Shown here piece by piece: positions 47,100 to 58,579 of a stretch of DNA of 64,000 nt. The translations under genes were made by a program, and so were the position numbers. The notes below the pieces were generated by a model. That model had not been told where the DNA came from and did not search any database. It saw only the letters and a program-made list of their open reading frames with translations. Source of the stretch: Polymyxa betae (Eukaryota; Endomyxa; Phytomyxea; Plasmodiophorida; Plasmodiophoridae); the NCBI GenBank assembly GCA_003693705.1, contig RBZT01000591.1, positions 1-64,000 on the forward strand, written 5' to 3'. Every line of letters begins with the position of its first letter. Position 1 is the stretch's first letter.

Positions 47100-48413
47100 T
47101 TAAAATAATGTAGTGGTGCCGAGTGATAGAACAGATCTTGGAATGCGTTTCTTCATCAAATCGACACGACTTGATGTGATCTGAATGGCTGGAGCCATCC
47201 AGGTTCCACATGAACATTGTGAACCACTCCAGTTGTAAGAGCCTAAACGATATCCACAATGAGGACATTTGAGTTTGCCTTCGACATCGACCAGATTCCC
47301 GAACGTCCTATATTCCTAATTGAGTCTTTGTAGAAGACAAAAACAAGAACACTGCTACATGAAACACAGAAAAAAGAAACGTGTTGACCATTTGAAGTAT
47401 TTGAGAAAAGAAACGGGATTTGTTCGGGCAAAATCAGTTGGTATCAACTAAATACAAAATTATTGTTGAGCAGCATCACTTTGTTAGTGAAAACTAAATG
47501 CAAATCATTGAAATCGCGGAAATTACAGCCAATTGCCAAGCAATATCGATTTCAAAAGCCGTTTAGACCTGATGGAATCTTTGAGGAAGATCGAGGCGCA
47601 AACACGATTATCATGAGGTCGATCATGCTGCTCTACATCTTGATTGTTGAACAGGGCCCGGCTGCATTTCGCACACGAATAGAAATCGTCACGAAAAGCG
47701 ATTTGAACCGGTGCATCTGGTAGCTGATTATCGATATCAGCCTCAAGATGGTTTGCATTTAGGTCGTATCGATCAGCATCAAGCCCCAGCTTAACTAAAT
47801 GCTGGACAATAGCTGTGTAATGATCTCGTAGAGCTGCCATCACTGGCAGATACAAATCCAGGTCATCACCGAAATTACAATCCAACGTCGTAGAGCGAGA
47901 TCGATCAACAATCTGATCGATTTCAATCCAAACACCCGTCCCGATAGAGCTCTCAACTGGTTGTATTGGTCGAACAGGTAGCAGGATTAGCTCGACACCA
48001 GACACTGAAAACAACTCGTTCAGTACCAGATAGAGTAAGCAGGTCGACAACTTATTAAAATAAAAATGAAGATCGCGGCATAATGACATTCGTTGAAGAT
48101 AAGAAAGGTCACCTTGAATGCGAAGGACAGCTTTTGAAGAGCGGATTCGTTGGCGAAAATCGGAGAAAAGACCAGGAAAGCAATGATCAACATGATCGCA
48201 AAGAAGTTGATCTCTTCGATCAAGAGCATCCTGATACTCCTCATGGTCGCGGAATGGAGGCGATGGGATCACCAGGTCGTGATAGAATCGAGCTGATTGA
48301 AGCGGCGTATGACGATGGAATCGCCAAAGCAGCAACGAGATCCGATCTTGATCAGGAAAACGAGTGAATGGGATAAGAGAGGCGACAGGCTTGATATCAG
48401 ATCTGGGTGCCAT
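47100..48413 (-). CDS. protein with DUSP12/RNF180-type C-terminal zinc module, no phosphatase domain seen
   Basis: From ATG 48411-48413 (MAPRSDIKPVASLIPFTRFP) about 110 residues of unrecognised sequence lead to KAVLRIQ; a roughly 115-nt intron ending ttttcag joins in phase to VSGVELILLPVRPIQP. A long charged region follows (DLYLPVMAALRDHYTAIVQH). The C-terminal part is the zinc module of DUSP12/YVH1 and RNF180: YSCAKCSRALFNNQDVEQH, then after an intron VEGKLKCPHCGYRLGSYNWS, GSQCSCGTWMAPAIQITSSR, VDLMKK. The Cys pattern and the LGSYNWSG-QCSCG wording are diagnostic. No HCxxxxxR phosphatase loop or RING is visible upstream, so function is open; YVH1's module acts in 60S ribosome maturation. Confidence 0.65.
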
Positions 48414-48888
48414 TTTAATCCATCAGCAGGAGGACCTGATAGGTCAATCTCAATTCCGAAAATCCATCCAGCGTTTTTGTCAACTTCGGACTTCAGGGAA
48501 TTTCCGCAAACTGACATTTTCGAAAGCAAAATCTGACTTTTATCATTCACTCGCCAACATCAATTTCATCTTGTTTATCAGTATTCTAAATCGTATTGAA
48601 GACGGGGTGGACATTGCAAACCGAGAGCGTGAGATTGATGCTGTACGACGATGTAATGACATTTCCCTGAGCTTGCTGCTAATAAAGACGATTGCAATGA
48701 TGCAATCACAATTCCGACTCCGTTGGCGATATCACCGATAGGTCGGAAATTCATCTCGCATAATGTCCTGAAACCAATGTCGTTGCCAAGCCGACATTAC
48801 AGAAGACATTCCCATCCCAGCCGTACTTTGTCATTTCGAGTTGGCAACCATGCATCGATTGCTGCCTTAAACTGAACAGAATCAGGTG
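48414..48888. other. intergenic between divergent genes
   Basis: Should contain both promoters and perhaps the first exon of the Cys-rich plus-strand gene (an ATG at about 48779, MSLPSRHYRRHSHPS, followed by a donor). Long antisense frames here begin with GTG and are likely shadows. Confidence 0.35.
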
Positions 48889-49393
48889 GATGTATCTCGG
48901 TCACCATCACCTCAGCCATCACCTGCGATCCCGGCCTCTGTAATTGTAACTCGATTGCAAAAGGATCTCGATCGTGTTATACAGCGCCGATTACGAAAGG
49001 AACAATTCGACAAGTCGTTTGACCTTTCTGAACCGAGAACTTCTTTTGATTTAAGTGATATCGGGGCGTTCTGGGAAGAGTAATATTTATTTGTCATCAT
49101 TGTTCACGTTATCGTACTGCCCCAGTATTTCATTTCCATTCTGTATTATACAATCTCAAACTGCTCTAATTTTCGTGGTTCTTAGTACTGGATTTCAAGC
49201 TCAATGTCCTTGCTGCGAATACAACATTGATGCACAATGCTGTATTTCATGTGGTAAATCGCTACTATCAAAATCGTCGCGAATCGTCTGCGACGACTGC
49301 TGTATTGATGGCAGGCCGCTTTCCTGCAACTATTGCTTCAATTGCGGATATCCTTTAAAACAAATTGGTGCCGAATCTGAACGAATCGAATGA
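48889..49393 (+). CDS. small Cys-rich zinc-ribbon-like protein, unrecognised
   Basis: An exon after an acceptor at 48883-48888 (aatcag) encodes SRSPSPQPSPAIPASVIVTR, LQKDLDRVIQRRLRKEQFDK. After an intron ending ttcttag near 49187 comes a Cys-dense exon: CPCCEYNIDAQCCISCGKSL, IVCDDCCIDGRPLSCNYCFN, CGYPLKQIGAESERIE*. Paired CxxC knuckles suggest two or three zinc sites. The phosphorylatable Ser-Pro start and Cys-rich tail hint at an adaptor role, but no family was recognised and the first exon is not fixed. Confidence 0.5.
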
Positions 49394-49659
49394 CACCATG
49401 ATGTGGTGTCAATTTTTGCCAATTCCTTGATATCAAGTCTTGCAACAACTCTTAATATTAGTCGATCAGGCTGTTATCAGCCAGTTTGCGATTACAGACT
49501 GGAAACTGGTGCTTTGAAAATCCAAAACGTCTCAGTCTCCGATCATGAAACGCCTCATGGGGCAAACTCAGTCGAGAAAAGACAAATGGACGGGTACTAA
49601 AACTCAACTTTCGACTTTGAATCAGATTTTAAAGGGTCTTGTTGAAATACAATCGTGTA

Positions 49660-51668
49660 TCAAAGAAATTGCATAATGGTTGAACAAACAGCATCGATAT
49701 TTTGCTGATAGCCATGTTTTTTTAGAAGCGACAGAACGTCACGGGTGTTTGTAGGTTCGCCCTGCGATTTGAATGTGTCTAAACATTTGGAATCGATTTT
49801 GACATTGACCTCGTTTTGCCAAGAGCACGACCAGTGGTGAATAATAAAAGTATGGTCACTACAAAAATGTTCAATGTCTTCAGAAGACGAAAGAAATCTC
49901 ATCCGATTTGGTAGAGGATAGAGGACGCAGGGCTGCATTATACCAACACGGCCGTTAACCAAATCAAGTTCGTCTACAGCTCCGATGACTCGAGAAATCG
50001 CCCCAGGACCGGTCTAATAACAACATGAATACCATATTGCAAGCATTTTCGGAAGGACGTACAGATTCAAGAATATCGAGTCGATTGCCAAGACACAAAG
50101 CGTTCAAGCACGACAGAACGACAGGGTGCTTTGGAGAAGCAGCGGCAAACGAATTCATAATTTCGACATGACCAGTGCTGCCCAGACCGACAATAACGTT
50201 GAATGGAGCTAACAGATTGTCAAGAGGCGCTACACATTCGATATCCATATCTGCATATACACCACCAAACTGGTATAACAGTTCCCATCTCAAAATATCA
50301 CTACGCTGAACTGGAGTCGTTGCATTCTCGTATAAATCACGGCGAATTAAATGCAAATCCACGACATCTTGATCTCGCCACAGTTTATACTCAAATTTAT
50401 CATTGAGCCTGATAAGCGAATCTGCCCTGATGTATGAAGGAAGTTAGAAGAGTTTTCTTTAAGGAAAAAAATACCATTTGATGAACTTTGGCGGGATATC
50501 TCGGTCTCCAAGCCAGATTTGATGAATGATCGACGGAATCGATTGTCGCCGGTATCCAGGATTGGCTAATTTGTTGTACACGGAAGCGAACTTTTCCAAC
50601 CATTCTTTATCATGCGGACTATAACGATCAAATTTCGTATTCAAAGGTGCCGAAAATGCTTCAGGTAACCAGGACTGCTTCTGGGCCACTCGACAACCAC
50701 TACGACCAGGTTTTCGACGAATCTTGCTCAGAGGATAAGTATAAAGGTCAGTTTCAGAATGAAGTTTGGCAAATATGTCATCCGGATCGGAATGAGGATC
50801 GAAAGCGAACATTTTAAAGCGCTGTAGCGGTTTCTGCCAAGGTTTCGGGCTCGACGAATAATGCAAAATATTAATTGGAACGTTCTTCCAGTAGGCGGGT
50901 GCCGTTCTTGTAAACCATCGCATCGCACGTTGAGCATTGAAGCTAAATGGCAGGCGAGCAGCTGGATGTGAGTTTTGATACCAGTCTGTAAAGATCTGGT
51001 TCAGATAACCGGTATCTCCACCGTCATACCTGAAAATAATGAGCAACAAACTTAAAAGTTGGAGTGATAACCGCTTACGAATCAATATCAGCAGCACGAC
51101 GTAACAGATACGAAAATGTTGATGGACACGGCTAGAAAACAAATCAGCTTACAGCATGTATAACAAGAAAAAAGAATCCAACCTTAAGCAGCATGACGCC
51201 GGCGTTAAAGCAGTCAGGCGGGAAGAAATCAGGAGCAGCTGCAAAATCAACATGAGTCAACCGAGCGAATTCGGCATCGATGTCAAAATCTGGATTAACA
51301 ATAGCACAATCGGCGTCGATGTAAAACACGCGATCATAACCAAATTCATCCAGCTGCCAAATTCGTAATTTGGTAAAACCACATTGAACCCAGGATTGGA
51401 CATGAGATCTGTTTGGATTTCGTATAGGATTTACAACGATGATTTCGTCATAGCCCAGTCGTGCAAGGACCTCCTCATGTTCGACGAGATCCGGTACAAT
51501 CAGCAGCACTAATGCAGCCTGCAGTCGCTTCCGTAATCGCCTGATCGAATGCGATAGAACTGGACATGATAACGGTCAGCACGTCTGAAACGGAATCCTT
51601 ACCAGAGTACCTTTGACGCCTGGTAAGAAGTCCAACGATGTTATGAGACTGACAACAGCATTAGACAT
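49660..51668 (-). CDS. bifunctional glycosyltransferase, GT8 fused to GT32
   Basis: From ATG 51666-51668: MSNAVVSLITSLDFLPGVK, joined by a 51-nt intron to VLSHSIRRLRKRLQAALVLL. GT8 (glycogenin/PGSIP-like) motifs: TKLRIWQLDEFGYDRVFYID, ADCAIVNPD (DxD), FFPPDCFNAGVMLLK, SYDGGDTGYLNQIFTDWY, RLPFSFNAQRAMRWF, ILHYSSSPKPWQKP. The same uninterrupted exon (51040-50470) continues into a GT32 (OCH1/Gly_transf_sug) domain: IPSIIHQIWLGDRDIPPKFI; after an intron TPVQRSDILRWELLYQFGGV, YADMDIECVAPLD (second DxD), FIIHHWSCSW. Because the junction lies inside one exon, this is a true fusion, not two genes. No signal anchor is seen at the start, so either the protein is cytosolic or a 5' exon is missing. Confidence 0.88.
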
Positions 51669-52386
51669 GATATAAGTAACACTACACGACTTCCGTAGAG
51701 ATAAAAGACGCAATGATTGCATTTATCAGCCAACCTAGAAGCAATTTGTAGCTCACCAAATGCTACACTTTGCAATGAGCAACATCGCAGTGAACTGACG
51801 AAATCCCCAGAAATTATAGTAGTATCTTGAATTGTGGCTTGAAATGTCTTGTCCATAAAATATCGCTCGGCAAGTTTCGAAGGCCTCGACAACTAGGGAC
51901 TCTCCTGTATTTGATCGTTGTTCTATCGAGGATTTATTATTACTTAGAGATTAACAGCAAATGTAATCCAGTCTTACTCTTAGTTGGTCATAAAATGCAC
52001 ATTTTTTGATATTATGAAACATTTTCACTATTTGCACAGGTTTTGTTTCAGGATTGTCGACCTGAAAGCTACTCAATTAGATTTTTGACAATCGTTGGCA
52101 AAGAACCAAAAGCAAAAGACGTCAAAACATCCGGTGTTAGATTAAAACCCCGATCCGTTGACAGATTGCGAATCACTGACACAGACATGACTTCCAAAAA
52201 TGATCAATTATTGACTTCTTTGTGCTGTCGATGGAATCATTCAACCAGCAAGACGTATTTCAGTGATAAAGTTCAGTCTGCAATTTGGTAATGAAGAACA
52301 TGTTTGGCGCAGCCCCGTTATCACATACAGTAGATGATGCCTAAATCTGCTGTATCGTTCAGATCTTCCAGAACGTCTTTGCAGCG
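51669..52386. other. intergenic, no supported gene
   Basis: Divergent promoter region between the glycosyltransferase and FAM135 genes. An 82-codon frame at 52043-52291 lacks an ATG start and similarity. Confidence 0.4.
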
Positions 52387-55300
52387 ATGAAGGAATATCT
52401 TTGTGGGACGTTCGAGGTCATGGTCGGCCTCGGAACGTTCCGAAATGTGGATCTGTTTCGCCAAGGTTTATATGCCTATCGTCTGGCACTCTATACCATC
52501 GATGCGTGCAAAGCCCAGCCATCACTTGCTGCTTTATTGGCATGTTTTGCCAATATACAGACGAGAAATACGGCTGTGTTGGAGATGAACATTCCAGTTG
52601 CCGAAAGGGGCATTCCTTATCGGATAGTCAAAGCAGAACGAATTTCGCAAAGCGACAACCTTTCTGAAGCTCAAGCTGAGTATGTGTACTCTGTCCTATA
52701 GTGGCGATGACGTTTGTTCTCACTGTTATGGCTCTGTTTTCGAGATTGTTTGGAACAAAACAACTTTGTTCGCGCTTCTTTTACGATAGCAGCTGATTTT
52801 ACTCAGGACTGTGCACGCTCGAGTAGATGCCGATGATGGATTCGGGTTCAGTCGCGCCTTCCGCATCAAATACAACGATCAAACAGTAGCTTGTCATGAT
52901 AAGCCCTCTTTCTGCATTCTTACAGCGACCAGGTTGAAATCAATGAGTCCATCATATTCCGGATCATGCTAGATGTCGCCTCGGTAGGATTTCGCTAATT
53001 TTTCACTTGTAGTTACTTGAGTTCGTTTTTGATTGAGGACCGTTCTTTGAAGGGTTTGTGGTTTCTGATTCCGTTTCTTTGTTATAGAGACCCGATGTAT
53101 TTCTGGAAATTGGGCTGCTATTCTACGAAATGAATTCAGACGAGTATGATGTCAGGCGGCCGATTCCCTCCCACGAAAAATACAGCCTTATCAGTAGACG
53201 TTTGTTAAGGTTGACTCGAATGTAAGCTCTGCATCAGTTTCCGTTTAGTTTGTCTTCATGTTGATAACCATTGCTTTCAGATATGAGGGCTTGAGTGATA
53301 TGTATCCAATAATAAGCTCCGATAACGCGTTTGCTTCTGTTGATGCTACCATCCATTCACAATTGATAGATTTTGGTGTCGATTCATCAAGGTACTAACT
53401 ACCCTATTACCATTCTTTGTCCCTCTAAATCGGCCAGATCTGGTACTATAGCACAGGCCTTATTTCCCCAGCTTAACTTGTTGCTGGCGCAGCAGTGTCC
53501 TAATGATGGTATGCTTTACTCTTGAACATTTTCTGCCATTTCCGTTCAAGCTTTACAGCCCCTCCAGAACGGTTGAAAGATCTCAGGCAAGCGCTCGAAA
53601 ATGTATGTACAGCCTGTGTGCTTTGGCAAATGATTAATGCTCCAGTGTAGGAACCAAGATCCGCCAGAATAATTACTGACTGGGTCGCTTCTGCATATCA
53701 CCATTATACACAATCGCTGTCAGTATTGCGGCTTTTCATTCTTTACGGATTGCTGCTTCACTGTTCGCATTGTCTTTTTCATTCACTCTTTAACGTTGGC
53801 TGATAGGAATATCGCCTTCAATGAAATTCAATCATTGATCAAGGAATATTCTACCCACCTCTCAGAAAAACCAGTATACCAAACTCCTTTCAACTAAGTG
53901 ATTGAATATTGACATAACGCTTTCAAAGGAAATCCTCGGCCTTTTAAAGGCCCCGTCTCCTGCTCTTTCTTGCCCTTCTCTTCATGAATTGCTATCTGTA
54001 TGTTTGCGCTGTGAACTTTGCCGATTTTCATTAACTCTCGGTAATTCAGACACTGAAGACTCCTGATTTAGATTCTTGTGGCAAGGTCGCCTGGCTTATC
54101 AGGGGTCAACTCTCCATAATGGCTTCTGCGGTACTTTAGTAAATTGCTTTACATCTGAATTCTGCTTGTTCACAAAATCTTTAACTCTTCTGGAACTTCT
54201 CTTCATACTAATTTTGCTTCGTTAGATTTTCCAGCTTTGGAATGAGCTAACTGAATTGTGGCCTTTTGTTGCGACCAAGTTGATTCCCGAACTGTAAGAA
54301 GCCTTTCGATAGCTGTTTTAAAAAATTTTAAAAAGTGCAGGCGCCGAAAGTATTTTTCACTACATCACGATCGATGGGGGAGCTGTATTTTTCGCGAGAC
54401 GCTACCTTATGACCAACGATGGTGCGCTGCCGACCCCTCAGTGTGCTCCATCAAGTTTTCCCTTTGAATTTAGCTAAATCTCGTTTTAGTGTGAAGACTC
54501 GTCAACGCATATGCTCTGTCGTGCGGTAACTGCTTTCCCTCGCTTGTTTTGTCAAGATTCTGAACAACTTGTTTGAACAGAAATTCCAATTCCATTTCGG
54601 TAATCAGCCGGGCGCCCATTGAAGATATGACCTTGATCAGTAATATGAACGACCACGCTGTAGTGTTTGAGCAGTTGTTCTTACCCAAAACTAGCCCTTG
54701 CTCATCATTTGCTGTACGAAATTTGTCTTGGTTTCTTGATATTCGATTTTTTTTATTGCCGATGAGGTGTTCTCGTCTCATTTTAAGCTGATCAGATTAC
54801 CAGTTACAATCCTGCTCTGGAATGCCATGTCAGTTATTCTTCTCATAGGAACACCAAGAGTCCTCTAATCAAGACTCTAAGCTAAGAGATATTATTGTGT
54901 TTGTTCATGGGTAATTTGTCTTAACCTGGTGGGAAATTTTTTACCCATTGCTTAGATATCAAGGATGTAGCTCCGATCTCCGTCTGTTCAAAAACACGCT
55001 TTCGGTCATGGAGCCTCAATTACTGCTTCTGTTATCCACTGCGAATGAATTCGACACTGAGGGTCAGTATGGCACTCTGACGTCTTTTTTATCAGTATCT
55101 GGTTTCCCTTGCTTTATAGATTCTCACTATTTTAACAGACTCGATTGCAGTGATGGGTGCCCGGTTGGCAATCGAGATCAGCGACTTCGTTCATGTAATC
55201 TCAACGTTTAACATCACTTGCCAGTTTTTCTGACTTTTGGTTTCAGACCGAAGTGACCTCGCGTCCTACCAGAGTCCTTGGTCGCATTAGCTTCATTTGC

Positions 55301-56148
55301 CATTCTTTGGGCGGTCTTATTGTAGTAAGTCATCAATATAGTGGATTGTCTCAATCGTAACGGATTTCTAGCGAGCCGCTTTAGATCACCCTACATTGAC
55401 AAAGTTATTGCCTCATATGTACACATATCTTGCTCTCGGCACTCCACATCTTGGCTATATCAATGCTAATGCTTTCACTGGAACCGGTAAATCTTTCTCT
55501 CTCTCTCTCTCTCTCTCAAAGCGATTTGGATTTTAAATTGATCTTCATCAGGTTTGTGGGTATTAAGGCGCATGTCTGGATCTTTGTCATTATCTGAGCT
55601 GTCATTGTTGGATTCTCCTGACGATTTATCGCAATCCTATCTATATCGTCTGTCCCAAGGACGAGGCTTATCCAACTTCCGTAATGTGCTGCTTGTCGCT
55701 TCCCACCAAGACACGTATGTCCCAAATTCATCGGCCACCTGCCAGATTACCTCTGACACTTCAAAAAAAGGTTTGTTAGTGTCGCTCTCAAAGCTTTCTC
55801 TTCTTTACTTAGTTTAAATCTCTGTAACAAATACTGACTCCGGCATGACGATAGGAGAATTAGCCAACCGTATGGCTCAAAACATACTACAACATTTGGA
55901 TGGAGTTAACCTGACCAGATTTCATGTAAACTTTGTTACTGGAAGCGGGACCTTTTCTCTTGATAACTTAATCGGTAAATTGGATCATTCTCTGAAAGTC
56001 TAATAGAGCCAGAAATTGACATCTTGCTCGTTTTTTAGGACGGGCTGCTCATATATCATTTTTAGATCAACCCTTGTATATACAGATGCTCACTCATGTG
56101 TATAGTGATTATTTCACCAGAAACAGGAGAAAATCGAATGACATTTAA
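52387..56148 (+). CDS. FAM135: FAM135-family lipase-like protein (DUF3657 + DUF676)
   Basis: From ATG 52387: CGTFEVMVGLGTFRNVDLFR, QGLYAYRLALYTID, matching the N-terminal C2-like DUF3657 domain. Middle exons are short and many: HARVDADDGFGFSRAFRIKY, VFLEIGLLFYEMNSDEYD, LWNELTELWPFVATKLIPEL. The C-terminal alpha/beta-hydrolase (DUF676) domain reads VFVHGYQGCSSDLRLFKNTL, DSIAVMGARLAIEISDFV, ISFICHSLGGLIV (nucleophile Ser; first Gly of GxSxG is Cys), YLALGTPHLGYINANAFTGT, GLWVLRRMSGSLSLSELSLL, YLYRLSQGRGLSNFRNVLLV, SHQDTYVPNSSATCQ, and GRAAHISFLDQPLYIQML. This order matches animal FAM135A/B, whose substrates are unknown. Fifteen or more introns, one with a (tc)n run. Confidence 0.88.
55494..55518 (+). 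repeat. (TC)n microsatellite in a FAM135 intron
   Basis: About 12 uninterrupted ct/tc dinucleotides follow the donor after the GTG exon end, within the pyrimidine-rich part of the intron before GLWVLRRM. Confidence 0.85.
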
Positions 56149-56449
56149 TAAACATGTTTATGTCTGTATCCGAATTTTTTTATTTGTCATCCAAAGCAAA
56201 GAGATAAAAGCACATCTCTCCATGGATTATAAGTAATTGTAAACAGCATACAATCGAAGCTGATACAGAGAAACAAGACTGAAACAATTCATATGAACAG
56301 CTTTCTGTTGTATGGTCGTCAAGAAAGTCAACAGCGGGCTCTGAGTGTAATGCCGTTTAGTCAGTCAATTTCAAGTCTTTCAATCAGTAACCATCATTGG
56401 GCTCACACATGCCTCTCCCATCATTTATGTTTATGGCTGACTTGGCCGA

Positions 56450-56960
56450 TTTAAGCAACATCGTCTCGTGTTTTCCGTCCAACTCGACAGACTCACATTT
56501 GCATCTGCTGACAGTTTACCTTGTAGAGAGAATATTTGGCAATGTAGAAAGCAGAAAGATTTAGATGAGATATTGGACGATATGGATCACAATGCCATCT
56601 GATATGGTCGTTTCGATCGACTATAGCTGTAAGTTTGTGTTCATAGCAGGTAATGTCGTGATAAGCAGATCGAGTGCCGTCAAACCATAGCTTGAGAACA
56701 GCGAGCTGTTTGGCGGTCGTAGATTCCGCTGAGTCAATCTGAGAGGTATCGCGAGGAAGATCGGCTGTCTAAAGCGACGGAAGATAGAAAACTTGTTTAA
56801 ATTATTTACATCATGAAGACACCAGATCTCTTCGTTCATGGCGATGACAAGAGATGATTGGTGTCGGTGAGGCCGTAAAGCTTTGCTCAGTACATAACAG
56901 CGTTCTTGAACAGATGATGCGTTTAGCGATTGTCTGAGCTAATCCAGCCGTCATCGTACA
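56450..56960 (-). CDS. spliced gene fragment, unrecognised
   Basis: Two good exon-like stretches: SSVQERCYVLSKALRPHRHQ, SSLVIAMNEEIWCLHD ending at a donor (gtaaataa), then a 45-nt intron ending cgctttag, then TADLPRDTSQIDSAESTTAK, QLAVLKLWFDGTRSAYHDIT, CYEHKLTAIVDRNDHIRWHC, ISHLNLSAFYIAKYSLYK. The second frame is open for over 85 codons without an ATG, as expected of an internal exon. A Cys/acid-rich 3' piece (ESVELDGKHETMLLKSAKSA) may end the gene near 56405. The 5' end was not found. No family was recognised. Confidence 0.45.
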
Positions 56961-58099
56961 TCCCAATTACATGCACATAGCTGAATCGCGCCCATACACG
57001 CATTCATTAGTGTTAAATAAATGGAAAGAGATGGAAATATATGCAGTATGTTTTTTAGAGCAAATGCTGAATGAAATCCTGATTCACATTTCTGGCAAGA
57101 CGTTGAAGAATGAACTGAATTTCCAAATTGCAGACAGCCAAGATGTCCTGGAACCCGAAGCCATAACTAGACCTGCAATCCATACAGATATAAATCATCT
57201 TTTACCTATCTCTAATATGGAACAATTTCGTAATTCATCTTGAACAGAATATTCACTAATATCAAATGCAGGTTATGAAACAGTATCAAATGCCAGATTT
57301 TAGTCTGCATCATTCGATTTCAGCCTCTTCGAGGTGCATTTCCAGAATGCAGCACCACAACTGGAGGCAGTAACGTGATCACACACTGATCTGGTAACAT
57401 AAGCTGGAGATGACACTCATTATCTGTTACAGGATCAATCAACTCTGAACATAAATCGACGATATAGATCAGATAAGCAACAATCTTCATATTCATAATT
57501 ATACTTCAAATCTGTGGGTATTACGAGAGATAAGATAACAATAGGATAGAGGGAAGTCAAGAGATGTCCAGGTCAAGAGATGTCCAAAGCACGGATAATA
57601 CCCAAGCTACGCTCTGACAACGGGTCATCGCGAGACATCATGTGCAGATGGTGCTCAATATCCGAGTCCCTGTAGGATTGGGCGGGTGCCTACCTTACCT
57701 ATCGAGGCTCTCTTAGGTCCTGCATATAGGGCCGCTTACGATCAACAAGTATTGATACGGGTGAAATACTGTAAAGCCCCGAAATCGTTAGTAGGGTTCT
57801 GGAATCTATTTGGGCAATTTGCCTAAACTTTCCAACCATGCGGTTTGGAAATAGCACCGCCGGTTGACCGAAAATCAACGAACTAGTCGAATCCAATCTA
57901 ATCCAATCCAATCCATGGTGCTCGAATATCATTTAAGGAAGTGATAAAGATGATCAGCACCGTTTATGCAAATATACGTGAGATTGCACCATGACTGCCA
58001 ACTGATCGATTTGCTCATTCATGAAAGCGATTTGAGAGGGAGAAACCCTCAATCACCGATGACGACAGACAATGATTAGGATGTTGTAAATATATATTA
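56961..58099. other. intergenic, repeat-bearing
   Basis: A 90-codon plus-strand frame at 56971-57243 starts with ATG but has no similarity and weak composition. A 16-bp tandem pair (gtcaagagatgtccag) lies at 57556-57586. From about 57760 the left arm of a degenerate inverted repeat begins. Confidence 0.4.
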
Positions 58100-58419
58100 G
58101 AGCTGTCCGCAAATAAACAGAAAGATACCTTAGTTTTCATGAAGATACCTTCGGACTTATTTTCTGCGGATCTATTTATAGAACTTACCAAATCCATAAC
58201 GTATGATTTGCGAAAATTAAAATGCACCAAAAAGATACCTTGGCATCTTGTTAAAAAGATACCTTATTGTCTTCCTCTGTGCCATCTAAAAAGCTCCGTG
58301 CGCGGTTAGCGTATCTTTTGAGGGATCTTTGATTTTTCCCTATTTTACGGACAAGCAAATGATAGAAGGTATGATTTATTTTTAGATGCGAAAAAGATAC
58401 GTTTATTTACGGACAGCTC
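58100..58419. mobile_element. MITE with 10-19 bp terminal inverted repeats and TA target duplication
   Basis: The 5' end reads gagctgtccgcaaataaac and the reverse complement of the 3' end reads gagctgtccgtaaataaac: 18 of 19 bases match. Each end is flanked by TA (58098-58099 and 58420-58421), the target duplication of Tc1/mariner-type elements. The 320-bp interior has no ORF but carries repeated aaagatacctt-like motifs in both orientations (near 58121, 58141, 58230, 58253, 58311, 58391), typical of subterminal transposase-binding repeats. Non-autonomous. Confidence 0.8.
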
Positions 58420-58508
58420 TATTATATGTAATCAGTAGCACAAAAGGATATTGAAATTAAAACGATCGGATTCGTGCAGCGCCATGAATTATACAATTTC
58501 AGGAAACT

Positions 58509-58579
58509 TCCGATATAGTACAGGGGTCAGTATACCAGTCTTTCACATTGGAGACCGGGGTTCGAGTCCCCGTATCGGA
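58509..58579 (+). tRNA. tRNA-Glu (anticodon UUC)
   Basis: Acceptor arms tccgata / tatcgga pair perfectly. The anticodon stem ccagt / attgg closes the loop ctttcac, giving anticodon TTC. The T-stem cgggg / ccccg closes ttcgagt. The D-arm is short (gta / tac). Length 71 nt, no intron; CCA is not encoded. All universal features needed for tRNA-Glu are present. Confidence 0.93.

Noticed and set aside
47100-48413. Calling this gene a complete DUSP12/YVH1 phosphatase
   Set aside because: The zinc module is clear but no HCx5R catalytic loop was found in any frame upstream.
48083-48741. Plus-strand frames of 94 and 125 codons
   Set aside because: They lie largely antisense to the zinc-module gene, the longer one starts with GTG, and neither shows a domain.
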